Source: Triglochin maritima (Eukaryota > Streptophyta > Magnoliopsida > Alismatales > Juncaginaceae). From it: DNA of 64,000 bases. The notes beneath the pieces were generated by a model. It was not told the DNA's origin and did no database searches. It saw only the letters and a program-made list of their open reading frames with translations. The position numbers and the translations under genes were made by a program. The stretch lies in assembly GCA_963682175.1 (NCBI GenBank), contig OY821771.1:42428201-42492200 (forward strand), written 5' to 3'. Of this stretch, positions 1 through 13,000 are shown in pieces; positions within the stretch are counted from its first letter, which is position 1; every line of letters begins with the position of its first letter.

Positions 1-188
1 GTATGCGTGAATATCATCTATTTTACAACATGTGAGCAATATTCAAAAGTGTTAGAACAACAAAATGTTGAATTGTTTGACATTCCCTAAAAAAATTCGT
101 TTGATGAATATCAAGCCTTTATATTGTTTGTCCTTTCCTTTTTTGTTATGTTATTAATATTTTATTTGACTCTTCCCTTACTGTTTAG

Positions 189-3015
189 AATGAAACCGCT
201 CCAAGTATTCCAGTCCCGTGGCTATTATGACTCGAGAGAATCAAAAACTTACAGGAAGGATCGTGAGCTCCCAGTAGTTGAAACAGAGTCTTCTCAAGGA
301 TGGAAGAAACCTCTGGTGGCTGTACGTTTTCTTCTGCCATCGGCAACTCGGCACCATTTTACATTCTTTCTCCTATTAATTTTTTGTACTATTTTATTTA
401 GGCTGCTATTTACTGGGTTCGATTGTCTTAACAGCCTATGGCTATACTAGGAATCTTTGGAGCAGGACTGTATTTTCTTCACAAAAATGATGAAAAAAGA
501 GCAACTCCAGTAGGTACTTTTTTCGCAAAAAAATGTTAGCATGTGTTTGTATAGCTGATACGATGATGGAGGATAGCAGAATATAAGTGAGCATGCTTAC
601 CTATTTTTGATTAGCTAACATTGCAGGCTTGCTGCAATAATTGCAAACCATAGCATCTCACAAGTTATTCACATCCAACATATGCTAAACAATGTTGTAT
701 AAATTGTTGGCTATATGAACGATATTGTATGAATTGTTAGTTATATAAAAGATTTTGTATAATCTTGTAAGTTGTAACTACTGTGGGGGGAGTGAAGAGT
801 ATTATAGCCCGCCTTGAAAATTCTGTTAATTCGTAATATCACCCTTTAACTTGCTCTAGACATTAGTATTTTTACATTATTCCTTGTAGATTATGTTCAT
901 GTTAACCGACTGATGCTCATTTTTAGCATTGCAGTACCCATCAGGTCCTCACTTGTTTATATATTCGTTATTGTGCCAGAGAATCCATGCTCCAACTTCT
1001 TCGACCATTAAATGAATGCTACATAAGGCCCAGGACAGATGTTTAACTGGCAAAGAATAATTTGCTTCTAACAAAAGGTGCCAGCAGCAACATGAAACTA
1101 ATAATTATCACATACTAAGTAGGTGTCTTTACTAATTGACAATTAACACGTACTTCGGATCTACACCATTGAAGAAAACATATCACATGAAACTAAGGCG
1201 GTGGGGTTTTCTCAGATGAAACAAATGCATTAAAACTTTAATGTCAAAGATATTCTGTATATGATTATCATGATTCTTTTAATGATTACCAAGCCCGTTA
1301 TGCTCTATTTTGCTGGATATGGAATGTCAACATTGTGTTGAATAGGTGTAAATTTTGTAAACAGGTAAACTATAAAAAAATGTTTGTAAAAACTTGGTTT
1401 TGTAGGAGCTTCCTCAAAATAATCGGCACAGATTGTTTTGTCATGAATGGAGCTTCCTCAAGATCACCTGTTTTTTTCACATACATTCTAAACGTAATCT
1501 AATAAAATGACATCTCCTTTTTTGGACTTAACAGGTATCCTTTCAATCCATAGTTTAGATGCTCTTTTTTTATGCCAGACCTGTATTTTTCTTGCAGGAT
1601 CAAACAGGGCGACGGTGAATACAGTCAACAGGCCCGCCATTGGTGGTGCATTCAGGCTGGTTGACATGCAAAATCGTCTTGTGACTGAGGCTGATCTTCG
1701 AGGGAACTGGGTTCTGATGTACTTTGGATACACGTGTTCACCCGATGTTTGTCGAACTGAAGTTGAGAAGATGGCTCGGGTCATTCAGACATTAGGTGCA
1801 ATAATCTTCTAAACTATTCTGGTTCTTATTTGCCTTATTCACCTAAGCATTTCTTCTATGTTGATTGTTACATTATGTCATGTGACTTCGACCTGTTCTT
1901 CTTGAGAAAATATGACCTCCCTTTATGTCTGTGAATGGTATTGTTGCAAACCGTAATGCGGTTCTCAAGAATTTGCATTAGCCGATCCATACCTAAACCT
2001 TAGGGAGTGAAATAATGTAAATTCGTAGTCCATGCCTTTATAAGTAGTGGATCGATCAAGGAATGTAGAACATACCTAAGCATTCGAACTTTTCTTTTGC
2101 CAACCGGGGACAGAATTTTTTTAAGGAGGTGCCCCCAAGGCTGTTGCAGTTGTCAGTGATAGTTTGAGCAATATCTTTCTTGCAAACAACTGTGGGGCCT
2201 GAATTTATTGAATTGTTTTTCAAAGTAAAGGGTGTGAAGGTATACGTCATTAACATTATCGAGTTAGTTCCCGATGATGCCCACGGATGTTAAACTAGGT
2301 TACAGATATTGGCATAGGTAGCTGAATTCAATGTAAGTTAATATTGGCATGTGGGACATGTATGAGTGGTAAATAAAACATAGAAATTTGAAAATGCTCA
2401 ACGTTGTGTTTATTATGTCCATTATGTATGTAGCTGAAACTGATTTAATTTCTCTTTAATTTTTCGTGTACATTGACTGAAGATTCTGCACACAATCTGA
2501 GAATAACTCCAGTTTTTATCACCATCAATCCTCAACGTGATTCTCCAGCGCAACTACGAGCTTATCTAAACGGTAAGTTTATGCATTCGTGTTACTTGCA
2601 CCTGACGATGACTTGGATCTAGTCTTCTTATGGATCAACCTCTGTTTTTTATAAGCTTTCGTTGTTGCAGAATTTGATCCGAGAATATTAGGCCTGACAG
2701 GAAGCATCGCTGCCACAAGACAGATTGCACATGAATATCGTGTTTTTTTCAAGAGAGTCGACGAAGAGAGTAAAGATGATTACATTGTTGAATCATCAAA
2801 CAACATGTAAGGAGAAAATTTTCATTAGAAGAATCAAAATGGTAAATTATTGAATGGTAGTTGTAGTCTTATAAATGCTGGTGATTGTACTTATCGTATA
2901 TCACAGGTACCTTTTGGATGCAAATATGGAAATAGTGAAACATTTTGGACCTGAGTATGATGCTGTGCAATTGATGGAAAGCATAATCGATGAGACGAAG
3001 AAAGCTTCCAAATAG
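189..3015 (+). CDS. HCC2: HCC2-like SCO1/SenC family protein, left-truncated gene
   Basis: Readable exons are 189-321, 435-513, 1598-1795, 2483-2572, 2671-2806 and 2907-3015. All have GT-AG borders and compatible phases; earlier exons lie left of the window. The protein has a hydrophobic helix (AILGIFGAGLYFL) in the second exon, then a thioredoxin-like SCO domain with GNWVLMYFGYTCSPDV, ITINPQRDSPAQL and LTGSIAATRQIAHEYRVFFK, ending DETKKASK. SCO proteins are inner-mitochondrial-membrane factors that deliver copper to, or redox-prime, subunit II of cytochrome c oxidase. Here the first Cys of the usual CxxxC copper motif is Ser (TCSPDVC), and the loop that normally carries the copper-binding His reads SSNNMYLLD. 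Loss of these ligands is the known hallmark of plant HCC2, as against HCC1. The gene looks intact within the window. Confidence 0.9.
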
Positions 3016-3215
3016 ATTTTGATTTATCGGACTTCTGGTAGGTCTGAATTCTAAACAGCCTGGGCTTTTTTTTCGTGCTTAGTTTTTAAAACTTTTTTAC
3101 TGTACACACGAATGAGAACTTCTAACGAGACAAATAGGTTTGATTTAGTAGGGATTAGGTTAGTTCAGTTTTAAAAAGAAACTGACGGTTGGGTATAACA
3201 ATTGCACTTGATTTG

Positions 3216-3221
3216 AATAAA
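3216..3221 (+). terminator. Candidate poly(A) signal of HCC2
   Basis: An AATAAA hexamer lies 200 bases after the HCC2 stop codon, in AT-rich sequence. Plant poly(A) signals are degenerate, so this is only a candidate. Confidence 0.4.
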
Positions 3222-3614
3222 AAGATTTGGAACGAAATTCCTGAACAATGACAAATCTTGTTGCTGAATCTTATGTTTACTCAATATATTGTATATCCTG
3301 AGCTCCTACACTGCTTTCCATTTTTATGTTTTCTAGCCATCTTATATAGCGTAGAATCATAGATGATGATTCCTATTCCTCAGAGACTTGGTTGGAAGCA
3401 GTAGTGGAACTGTTTTGTTTGCCTCATTAACTTTGCAATTCAGGTTCTTTCTTTTGTATTCTTTGGACCCATGCGTTTTAACAAAAACAGTTTTCGTGTA
3501 TAACTCAAAATTAGTAAATTTGATCCCGAATGGCTTGAGATTTTTCCATTCCTGAAACTTCAATCGTTCCTGGACTATCACCATTTTGTGTTTTACACTC
3601 TTATTTACTGAACA

Positions 3615-4360
3615 TAAAAGCACTCAAATCATCAACTATCACAACCATTAATCCAACATAACCTAATTTTTCTCTCTCTGTCACATCCACAACTTTTTAT
3701 TCAACATCAAACTCTCTTCCCTATCTCAATCCAATATTTCGATATTTTTTCTCATCTGAATCATTTTTTATTATTTTTAGTTTTTAACAAAATACATAAT
3801 AAATTATTTTTGTAATTATTTAATCTAGTTAAATAACAAGTATTTCGATTAAAATCACAAAAATATTATTTATAATAATAATTGACAACGACAATGATTA
3901 CAATATTAAAATATTTGTTCAAGGATTGTAATTTAATTAACTTAATTTAAATTAAATGAAGATTAACATAAATTTTGATCAACACAATTACACAAAGTAA
4001 GATTAATAAATATTAAAAAAACCAAAAAACAGATTTAAAAAAACAATTTTAATTTAAACGTAATTAATATAAAAACAAAATATAATAGAAAAAACAAATT
4101 TTAAAAACAAATTAAAAAGACGTGCCCTAGACCCATACCTGGGTCGCACCCTGCCTAGTTTCCCACCCCGTTAAGACGACGGATCCAGGTAAAACTCACC
4201 CGCAGTGGGTGTCCTTGAAATAAAACAAAACAAAAAAATGAAATTTAAAAATAAAAAAAGTCACGTGCCCCGGGCCCACACCTGGGTCGCACCCTGCACA
4301 TTTTTCGGCCCTTTTAAGGCGGTGGATTCGGCTAAAACCCACCCGTGGTGGGTGCCCTTA
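3615..4360. mobile_element. Harbinger-type MITE (approximate ends)
   Basis: AT-rich filler opens with a CT-rich segment (TCTCTCTCTGTCACATCC-like) and closes with a GC-rich segment ending GTGGGTGCCCTTA. The inner start (AAAAGCACTCA) resembles the reverse complement of that end (TAAGGGCACCCA), which suggests degenerate terminal inverted repeats. The GC-rich 3' portion occurs twice in tandem (about 4118-4215 and 4255-4360), each with the CACACCTGGGTCGCACCCTG-like core. Elements with the same plan lie at 26.7, 52.1 and 58.7 kb; the last keeps a PIF/Harbinger transposase fragment, which is the basis for the class call. Confidence 0.5.
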
Positions 4361-6224
4361 CAAGCTTTGGCTCTTCCTTGTAGGCCATTCATTCTGCACG
4401 TCATATTTATGATCAACCAGGCTTACATGATCCGAGAGCTACACTAGTGATCTATATAATACTTATCTAGCTACTAATAAATTCCACCTGTGCCTTTGCA
4501 CACACACATAATACCTTGTTAGTTATATTCTTTTGAGTTGACAAGATCTCTATCTTCTTTCCAAATATACCAACATCAATCGTGGATTAGCTCGAATATT
4601 GTACTATGATTAGTTTTTAATCACTCAAGCACGTGCAATGGTCTGCTTGCTACTGACATACCCGCACGTGCCGGCCTTCATTAACAGTTGGCAAGCTTGT
4701 TACTTGACGAAATCTTTAGTTCATGTTAAGCCTGAACAGAACCATAAAACATCAACTAACGTCGTGGTGCTTTGTTTTACTCCACTTAAAGGTCAACAAG
4801 CTTGTTGGATTTGATGCGGTGATGGATTTGCATAGACCCGCTCTGAGTGATCTCCATGCAAATTGAAACATTCTTAATTGCAATAAGCTTTGATCCATTT
4901 GGGACTCCAGTCCCAAGTGGCTGAGTTTTGGAAGTGATTTTACATTCACAATTCACTTTCTAGATGTTCTTCAATGTGCATAGCATTTTCAGTTTTTTAG
5001 CCAGTGATTTTGAAATTTATGGGTGAACTCTTATTCTTTTTTCCCGATAAAAATTGTATATCTAAGATTTAAATAAATATGTTATTAATACTAAAGAATA
5101 GGTGAACTCTTTTTCAGAAGACGAAATGATACACTGTATTTGGTTTAAATTAATGATCGTTGTATAGGAATTTTTGGCTGCAACTTGGCAACCGCAAGAG
5201 CAGTACAACTTTTTTCTTGATGATATGTAGCCGTAGAGCAGTACAACTTATTGTTGAAGTTGCTTTCAGAAAATGATGGGATGCAACTAATGTTCGAAAA
5301 TAAATCCTAACATTGTGTTATCTTCTATATTACCAAAAAAATGAAATAGTAGTTTTCCGTGGACACTTGCTTGATATATATCTTGATTATAGGATACAAT
5401 TTTGCTCAAGATGTACAATTGTACTCCTCTCTTAAACAACTAGACCAAGTTGCATGGGCAGATGCTATGTCAGTAGCAGCTACTGGTCCATGTTAATTTG
5501 TAAGTTTTTGATTTTTGAAGAAAAGTTTTCGTTTCATTAAATAAAACGTTGGCTATGAGACCACACAGGCAACGCACCCCAACAGATCCAATTTTTAGTA
5601 CAACATTCTCTGACAGATATTTGAAAGAAGAAGAAAAACAACCTTGAAAACCAACACAAGCAAAACTCTTGATAGAAGCAGACAATCAGCTAAAAGACAC
5701 AGCCCCGCTAGGCCTCGTGAGGCGCAACGCCTGCTTGCTCCAGTCGAGGTTGCTCAACCTCTACCTCTTCAGCCCAGGAGCGGTTGTTTGGTTCAAAGAT
5801 TGCTCCCACCATGTTGTTGTTGTTGCTGCCTGTATGTGGACTCCGCCCCGCCACATCTCTGAAAGTAATATTTCGCTTGATTGCACCATGCGAGACCGCT
5901 CCCCCTGTTGGGGCTGAAAGCGGTATAGGCGAGTTCACCTGCATAAAAGTCATTCTTGCCGGTAACATTTTCGTTTTCAAGTGTATCACCGTCTATTTGA
6001 TCATGTCCATAGTGAAACCAAAATAAACCACCTATTCATCATTTGCCAAAATCCAGATATTCATTTCTATAAATTCGATTATTTTGTTCAAGCTATACTA
6101 CCCAAATAAAAGCGCTGAAAAGATTCTCTCGTTCGTTGGTTCCTAAATCGAGTTGATTTTGAACCGACAAACAAAAGAAAGGGAAGTATTATGCACCATG
6201 TTTAGATCAATATTTGTTGTCTTT
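4361..6224. other. Unassigned non-coding stretch
   Basis: No gene is supported. The segment 5640-5960 is more GC-rich and holds short overlapping open frames on both strands, with no recognisable domain and a (TTG)n-like run near 5813. It may be part of an old retroelement. Confidence 0.3.
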
Positions 6225-8225
6225 TGTAATCGTCACATATGTCGCCCAGTCCACAATCATCAGGTCTCCGTGGAGACTTACCGTAGGCACATACGGTCTA
6301 GCAGACAGTACGCAACACACCCCCACACGCGGCTACACAAACCAAAGGGATCGGTGAGGCGTTCGCATTTCCACGCTGGTAGAATCATATCTGAAAACAT
6401 CGTGGTCCACTACCACACCAACGGAGTCGTCGCTCAAGTCGGTCCATCACCACCGCCACACATGTCGTACGATCCATCTCACTCGATAGGTGCCGTATCG
6501 AGCTACCTGTCGGAAAACATCGTCGGCAGTCTACCGCTGCTACCACATAGGTCACGCACAATCCTCCCTGCCGCCACACATGCTGCATGGGCTCGTGTAA
6601 TCACCGCCTATCAATGTCATTCGAAGATATCCGCCACACAAAGGGCCAGACAATCGATCAATCCAGACCGAAGTCTGAGGGGTCATCGAGCTCCACGTAC
6701 AGACACCAACTCCACTGCTATAAAAGCAGGTAACGACCTCCGTAGAGGCTGGTAGTCACTTCACCCAACGGCAGTTGCGTTCCCACTGAAAGCAATGAGA
6801 TTCGCGATCCCTCAGGCTACTACTCTAATGAGAGTCAAAGCATAACACTACGCCACAATCCACAATCAGAGGTGGCACACCCCCAATTATTCACACTCTT
6901 TCACACGACAGTCCCTGGGTAGGCACAAGCAACGCACCCACCGTAACCTCCCGGCTCACGCTTCAAGCGAAGACACGGGTTTTCGTTGACAGAGTTAACA
7001 CACTACTAGGATTAGGATTCAGAACTGGGCCTAAACGGTCAACCGAAAGCGGTATACCAGTCGACTCATAGGGTCAGTCAAACTAACGCCTGCAACGGTT
7101 AAACTCTGGGCTTAAGACTTAACCCCCAACGGTCGAACAAAAGATATAAACCGGTCGACCGATACGTGGTCATTGCCCGGTCAAGACTAAATCAATTTAA
7201 GGCAATCGGTCGAACGACTCAGGGGTCTCAGTCAACCGAAAACTAACAGGGAGCAAGCTATAAGCATCTAGTCATAACGGTCGAGTAAAAGGTATAAACC
7301 GGTCGACCGATACGTGGTCAAAATCTGGACTAAGTCAGAGTCAACATCAGGTCAACGGTCAAACGGCTCATGGGCCCGTTCGACCGAACAATAACATGGT
7401 CCTTTCTACAATCATCAAGTCCACTTAAGTTACCGGCCGGACAAAAGTCACGAGCGGTCGACCGTTTAGATGGTCAACGTTCGGTCCAACCAAGTAAACA
7501 AGGCAACGGTCGACCGACTCAGTTGCCATGTTCGACCAAAAACTAACATTACCCTCCAACCCATCAAATATGTTCAACCGGTCGACCGCCGCAAGACATC
7601 GTTCAACCGGTGCGGGGTAAAGACAAAGATTTACAATACAACCGGTCGACCACAAACCAACACCGGTCAACCGTTTTCCGGCAACTTCTTGGCCTTGCCA
7701 AGAACAACTTGTTGCCTCTCGTCGCCGACAAGGTCTCCAACCTCCGGTGACGAGCGAAACCTCCGTTGCAAGAACTTGACATACCTTCTTCTTGCGAGCT
7801 CGACATAGTTTGTCGAAACCACCTTCAACACCCTAGCACCTCCAACAGACTCTCGCCACACGCCCGCTTCCGCCCACCGTGCACCATGCCGGCCTTCTTG
7901 CGCCACTCCAAGCCGAACACGCTCACTTGCACGTCTCGTCCACTTCGACCCCACCACTGCACTATTCCTCCTCACTCCACCACCCACAAAGGAGAGGGAG
8001 ATACGAGGGAAGAAGAAGAGAGCGATGTGAGAAGAGTGCAACCAACCACCAACACCCTCACCGTCACATTACTCCCAACCATACCCTACACCATACATCT
8101 ACGCCCCCACCATACCTCCACCATCACGTCACCACTCCACCACCGTTTCCCATGCAAAACCTCAATCAACTTTTAATCTCCCCACTGATCACCATTAACC
8201 CCAACCAGGGGTTTGGGATTTTACA
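6225..8225 (+). mobile_element. 5'-truncated long LTR, family B copy 1
   Basis: This segment aligns by eye with 41.09-44.81 kb once the LTR nested there is removed. Both share the block with CGTACGCACATACGG-like sequence, ACACACCCCC and AAAGGGATCGGTGAGG. Both also share the ATCCCTGGG...CCTCCCGGCTCACGC block, the array of CGGTCGACCG motifs, and a closing segment around CTCGTCGCCG. The end (GGGATTTTACA) matches the other copy's GGATCTAACA. The start is missing, because the TGTAACATCCC head of copy 2 has no counterpart here. It is probably a Ty3/gypsy LTR remnant, judging from that head. No protein-coding gene is credible inside it. Confidence 0.6.
7036..7673. repeat. CGGTCGACCG palindrome array in LTR family B
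   Basis: Perfect or one-off copies of CGGTNNACCG occur about fifteen times, mostly with CG as the central dinucleotide (for example 7152, 7300, 7455, 7507 and 7579). A roughly 148-bp block carrying GGTATAAACCGG and CGATACGTGGTC is tandemly duplicated (7130 and 7278). Spacing between neighbours is often 21-22 bp, unlike the 19 bp seen in two other LTR families. Confidence 0.75.
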
Positions 8226-9476
8226 CTTAACGTTCTTTCTTATTCAAATCACATGTACGTAGAATTTCAAATATTGTTCTTTTTCCAAATATTCACATCC
8301 CTGCATGGTAAACATATTCAGCATTTGCCGTCAATCATTTAATTTTAGAAAAGTTTGAAACCTTCACGTTTCATCCCCCCTGATTAACACCATATAATTT
8401 CTAAAATCAACAAGAGCTTATAAAGAAAACTAATCGATGGTAGTGCCGTAGTGGGGTATGGTAATCATATATTAATAGTTAAAGCATCCATTTAATCATG
8501 TAAAAAAGAAAATAAAGCCAAAGCACTCAACAAGTGGATGCGAAGGTAAAGATGAATACCTCCAATCGAATTCCTAGCTTGTAACAAACAAGAAACTCAA
8601 CCAGTCTTCCTTTCTTAGGTCACATAGACAAAAAAGGAATCCAAATTTCCCTAATCAATCCCTTTCCACATAATTAAACCACATGATTCTTATGTCATCC
8701 CACAAAACAAGACCACCTTAAGTACAAAAAAGTCACACCACACCCCCACTAATCATGTAAAAATAACATTACAAGTGCATCACATGATATCATAAGCTAA
8801 CCAATTTGTAATTGTATAATATTATTATCCACAATCCTCAACATCAGAGACAATAATGTGAGTGATACCACCAACATGGGTGACTTTGGAGCAAGGACCG
8901 CACACAATAAACAAACCCTAGATAAACCCTAAAAGCTTCTAGGCTGCATCATCAACACCTAGAGTACACAAGAAACCAGGGTTAGCTCCAAGCAAAACCA
9001 CTAGGGGTCTGTTTGTTATTGTGAAGTCTGAGGAAGAGACGCATGAGCAGTTGCATTATATAGTAATGTTTGTCCACTGTAGGTAAGGCAGGAGAAGATG
9101 TGTGGCAGGAGACAATGGCCACTGCACGAGGCCCCAAGATAACCACACCTCACCAAACATGCACACACCACCTTAATTTGAGTGACTTTTTTTTAATGAC
9201 CAAGTGGGTTGTGATCGATATCACTGTGGTCATGCATGGTAATTTATTATGATTCCCTCAAGTAACTTATTAAAGTTGTTGGTGTTACTGCCACTTGCTA
9301 GTGCTACTTTGATGACCTCCTAAGAAAAGATTTAGTAATTATATATGATGTCTGATATATGGTTGATTGGAATTTGAGGTGAGTGCTCAAGTGTGCATGC
9401 AGTTGAATTTCTTAAGTATCATTTTATTAGTTGAATATATTTTTTGTTCGACAGGGTTTTGTTACTGAAATGCTAA
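8226..9476. other. Unassigned AT-rich non-coding stretch
   Basis: No gene or well-bounded element is seen. Open frames here are short and low in complexity. Confidence 0.3.
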
Positions 9477-11512
9477 ACGTCGTCCGCGAATTACTTAAAT
9501 CGTCTGCACCAATTACCATTTTCTCATTCTCTCATTTCTACTTATATCTTTCTTCATTTCACTCTCCCACCTAGAGTAATATGATTACCACAACTCTCTT
9601 CATTTTTCTCTCAATCATAAAAAATAATGTCTTGGAGGCCAAGAAAGGAGTCAGCAGACGCCTTGTTACATTTGAATACAGTAACATTTCTACATTTTTT
9701 ATTTACCAGACGCCCCTTTTTATTAATTAGTAATAATTGGTAATTAGTAAATAATAATTAGTAATTTTGTAAATTTAGGAACTTAATTCCATTTAACAAA
9801 AAATTATTTCCAAAATTTAATTAATAGTCATCGGGTTACCGTGAAGGAAAAAGAAAATCAGTACCCTTACATGTTGTAAATACTTCTGAAGAAGATTCAG
9901 CTCCTCATCATCCACGTAGACGGACTTCCTGTCTTTAGATTGCACCCTTCTCATGTACTGATAACAAATTAACACGATATAATGTACGAACAAATTACAC
10001 ATTAAAATCCAGTAATTTAACGAATCCATTATAAATTACACGTTACAATCAAAATCTACCACGTAACTGCTACCAATAGGCTCTCCTTTGTTCGTACTGC
10101 AACTCCCATCCAACAAAACTCTGATCTCGAATTTGAAACCACATGTTCGCCATAGGAAGTACTGAGAATCCCTCAGATAATTCTAAGCGAATGTAATGTT
10201 TGTAACTCTCTAAATTACCAATGATCAACTCTCTACATGGTAGACGGACTTTCCCAATGTAGTATTGTAATGCACAGGTACAACGAACCATTATCTCCAA
10301 CTCCAAAGCACATAACTGCACACTTGTAACTGTTCGCAATCAAAAATAAGTCACAAATAATCTCCATATAGTAATCATCGTCACAACATCCTCCGTCTCA
10401 ATCAATTCGCCGACGAGTCTGTACCACACTGTCATAATAAACGTGCTCATAGATGGGATGCACCCCTATCTCATTAGAAATAGCACGATGTGCGTAACAA
10501 CTTAACTAACGTTGGTGTCACCCCAACCATCTCGAACAAAGAAATCTTGTACTTGTTCGTTTTATACGTCGAATCCATGCAAATTACCAAAGGACATGCG
10601 TGTAACAACTTAACTAACGTCGGATGTGCCAAGAATGGATGAGTCACGATATTAGTTTCTTCATCCGCCATAATCCAATACAAGTACTGATACTGCATTG
10701 TCTGATGCAGAAACTGTTGAGCGGGATTTCTGTTTTCAGATTTCACCCCTCTCATGTACTCTCTACAATTATAAATGTGTCTCTGATTTGGATTATCCTC
10801 CGGGAATTTCTCCTTTACAGCCAAGATGTTACACGGTTTCGCTTGTGCCTCAGTCATATCACGGACAATTTTCTTGGCCTCAGGACTAAGACCGCTGATC
10901 TGTTGAAGACCCTCTAGATAAACTGCAAGGTTGTGGTTGTGCTGACCACGAGAACTATCAATAACAATGAATCATCCATCACGCTCATGTCGCTCGACCT
11001 CCTTATCAAAAACACACCCGCAATCCTTACTTTTCGTGTTCTTCCGTACTGCAATATCCATATCCTAAGAAGTCATTTTCTTTTTGTGATTGCATCTCAT
11101 ATAACAATTCATCTGACTATCTCATTGTGGTTTATAGGAGGATATTAGCAAAAAAGCCGGCACTGATGTCAACTTATTTCGTCCATGTTGTTGCGTCCTC
11201 GCATGTTGGAAATACTTGTTGACTTGCAAAAAACTCACTGTAATCTACTCCGTTACCACTCAAATTTAGCAACGAAACTTGAAATAATTTGAAATAATAC
11301 ACCATATAAAAAATGGAACTTACCTCTGTCAGAAAAAAATAGGTAACTTACCCCGCCGAATTCAGACATTTTCTTCGTGTTGGTTCTGGTAGAGTGAGAA
11401 AAACCGAGATAGAAGTCTTATTTTAAGAGACATGACAAAGTGAGTATTAAATAAAATGTGAAGAACAAAATGATAATTACATGCGGACGATTTAAGTAAT
11501 ATGCGGACGTAG
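9477..11512 (-). mobile_element. Decayed Mutator-like element with TIRs
   Basis: The ends are inverted copies of each other. The left reads CGTCCGCGAATTACTTAAAT from about 9481, and the reverse complement of the right end (about 11468-11511) reads CGTCCGCATATTACTTAAAT. Both continue with a CGTCYGCA-like motif and then a TTACCATTTT-like sequence. Inside, the minus strand keeps fragments of a MULE transposase (10474-10857). A second, shorter relative follows at 11711. Confidence 0.75.
10474..10857 (-). pseudogene. MULE transposase fragment
   Basis: The 127-residue open frame contains RHIYNCREYMRG, NPAQQFLHQTMQYQYLYWI, THPFLAHPTLVKLLHACPLV and ICMDSTYKTNKYKISLFEMV. This is the layout of plant MULE-type transposases up to the first catalytic Asp (MDSTYKTN). 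The rest of the DDE domain is absent or out of frame. Smaller minus-strand frames at 10070-10339 and 9817-10029 may be later parts of the same protein, but I cannot align them. It is a relic, not an active enzyme. A short duplication of the PTLVKLL segment near 10500 and 10605 adds to the damage. Confidence 0.7.
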
Positions 11513-11710
11513 TAATTGCCTTTTTGTTGTGTCGACTTCCTTGAAAGTGGGGCTAGTACTAAAAATTCAGGTTTTATCACCGTACACACCGTCTGTACTA
11601 TAAATGCATTGAATATTGGAATTACCTCGCATATTGAAAGATTTGGAACTTGTCACATTGGCTTAGCACATTGGTAATTTAAATGTCATCCTAAAATTTA
11701 CTGAACTGAT

Positions 11711-12199
11711 ATTCATCGTCGGAAAACTACTTAAATCGTTTGTACAGATTACCATTTTGTCCTTCTACCCTTTCTACTTATATAACTCTTTATTTCACTC
11801 TCATATTCACCAGAAAGAATGTCTCGGAGACCGGGAAAAGAACCAGCGGACGCCCCAGATTACTCAAATCTGGTGAAACTTGTTTAGTTTAAAAAAAAAA
11901 TTTGGGTCGGACGTTCGCGGGAGACGCCTCACCCAACGGTCGGGCGTCCGCCGGAGCCACCTCCCACATGGTGGAGGCGTCATAGCCAGACGCCCGAGTC
12001 GGAAAAAAAATCCACCTCCATTATCTCACCAGATCCAAGTGCTTCGTCATACATTTTCGTGGTGTTTGTACTGGAAATGTGAGTAGAACTGAGTCAAAAA
12101 CCTTATTTAAAGATACAGGACGAAATTAGTATTAAGTCAATTGTTAAGAGAAAAAAGGTAATTGTTGGGGTTATTTAAGTAATTTTCCGGCGATGAATA
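11711..12199. mobile_element. Mutator-type MITE related to the preceding element
   Basis: The left end reads TTCATCGTCGGAAAACTACT and the reverse complement of the right end reads TTCATCGCCGGAAAATTACT, giving about 25 bp of inverted repeat. Internal sequence near 11820 (start codon, then MSRRPGKEPADAP) matches a segment near 9630 (MSWRPRKESADA), so the two neighbouring elements belong to one family. No transposase is left. Confidence 0.75.
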
Positions 12200-12609
12200 G
12201 TAGTCTCCAAAATTTATTTAATTTTTTAGTATCCTTCTGGATGATTTTTTTCTGATGAAAATCTTTTGGATAATCTCAACCTTTGAGGTAATGATAACGG
12301 GCTATTCTAATCTGATCATTGGAGTTTTGAGGAAAGTTTCGAACCTTATTTGTGGTGATCAAACAAAGAATCAGCCAATTTTTCTTTGGAGACAACCTAT
12401 TTTAATACGATTTTAACTTTTTATATTTTGCATTACAATTCAAATAGATACGGAAGACTGATATTGCTGCCTAAATAAATGTTCTTATAGTGACAAGTCT
12501 TACCACAACTTATCCATCTAGCATAGTTGTATCCTTCAGATATTATAAAATAAGTACGTACAACAACCATACAAATAAAATATTTTTAACAGAACCATAC
12601 AAATAAAAT

Positions 12610-13000
12610 TTTGGGTTAACTACAATTTACCTCCTTTAATTATGCTTCATTTAACTTTGTGTTCCTAAACTTTAAAATGTAATAGTTACCTCTATTTTAG
12701 ATTTTTTTGTGTTATATCCATAATATATTCTTAATACTAACTTTACGTTAAAATTCAGATGGAATCAAAAATTACATTTGGTTAGAATTTAGGTCAAATT
12801 CAAAACAGATCTGACATCCAAATCATTCCGAACGTTGACATAAAGTTGAGTTTATGGGGCTATATTGTAAAAAATAAATTGAATGAGTGTTTAAATGATA
12901 ATTTTTTAATATTAAATGAGATAAATATCACATTTTCAAGTTCAGATGTGCAAAGTGAAATCAATACATACTCACGGGATAAATTGTAATTAACCCTAAA
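12610..13000. mobile_element. MITE with GGGTTAA-type TIRs
   Basis: The left end reads TTTGGGTTAACTACAATTTA. The reverse complement of the right end reads TTAGGGTTAATTACAATTTA. The 390-bp interior is AT-rich and non-coding. The superfamily cannot be fixed, because no clean target duplication is visible. Confidence 0.65.

Noticed and set aside
6153..6755. 200-aa open frame on the plus strand
   Set aside because: It lies inside LTR family B, is not conserved in the second copy, and has no domain.
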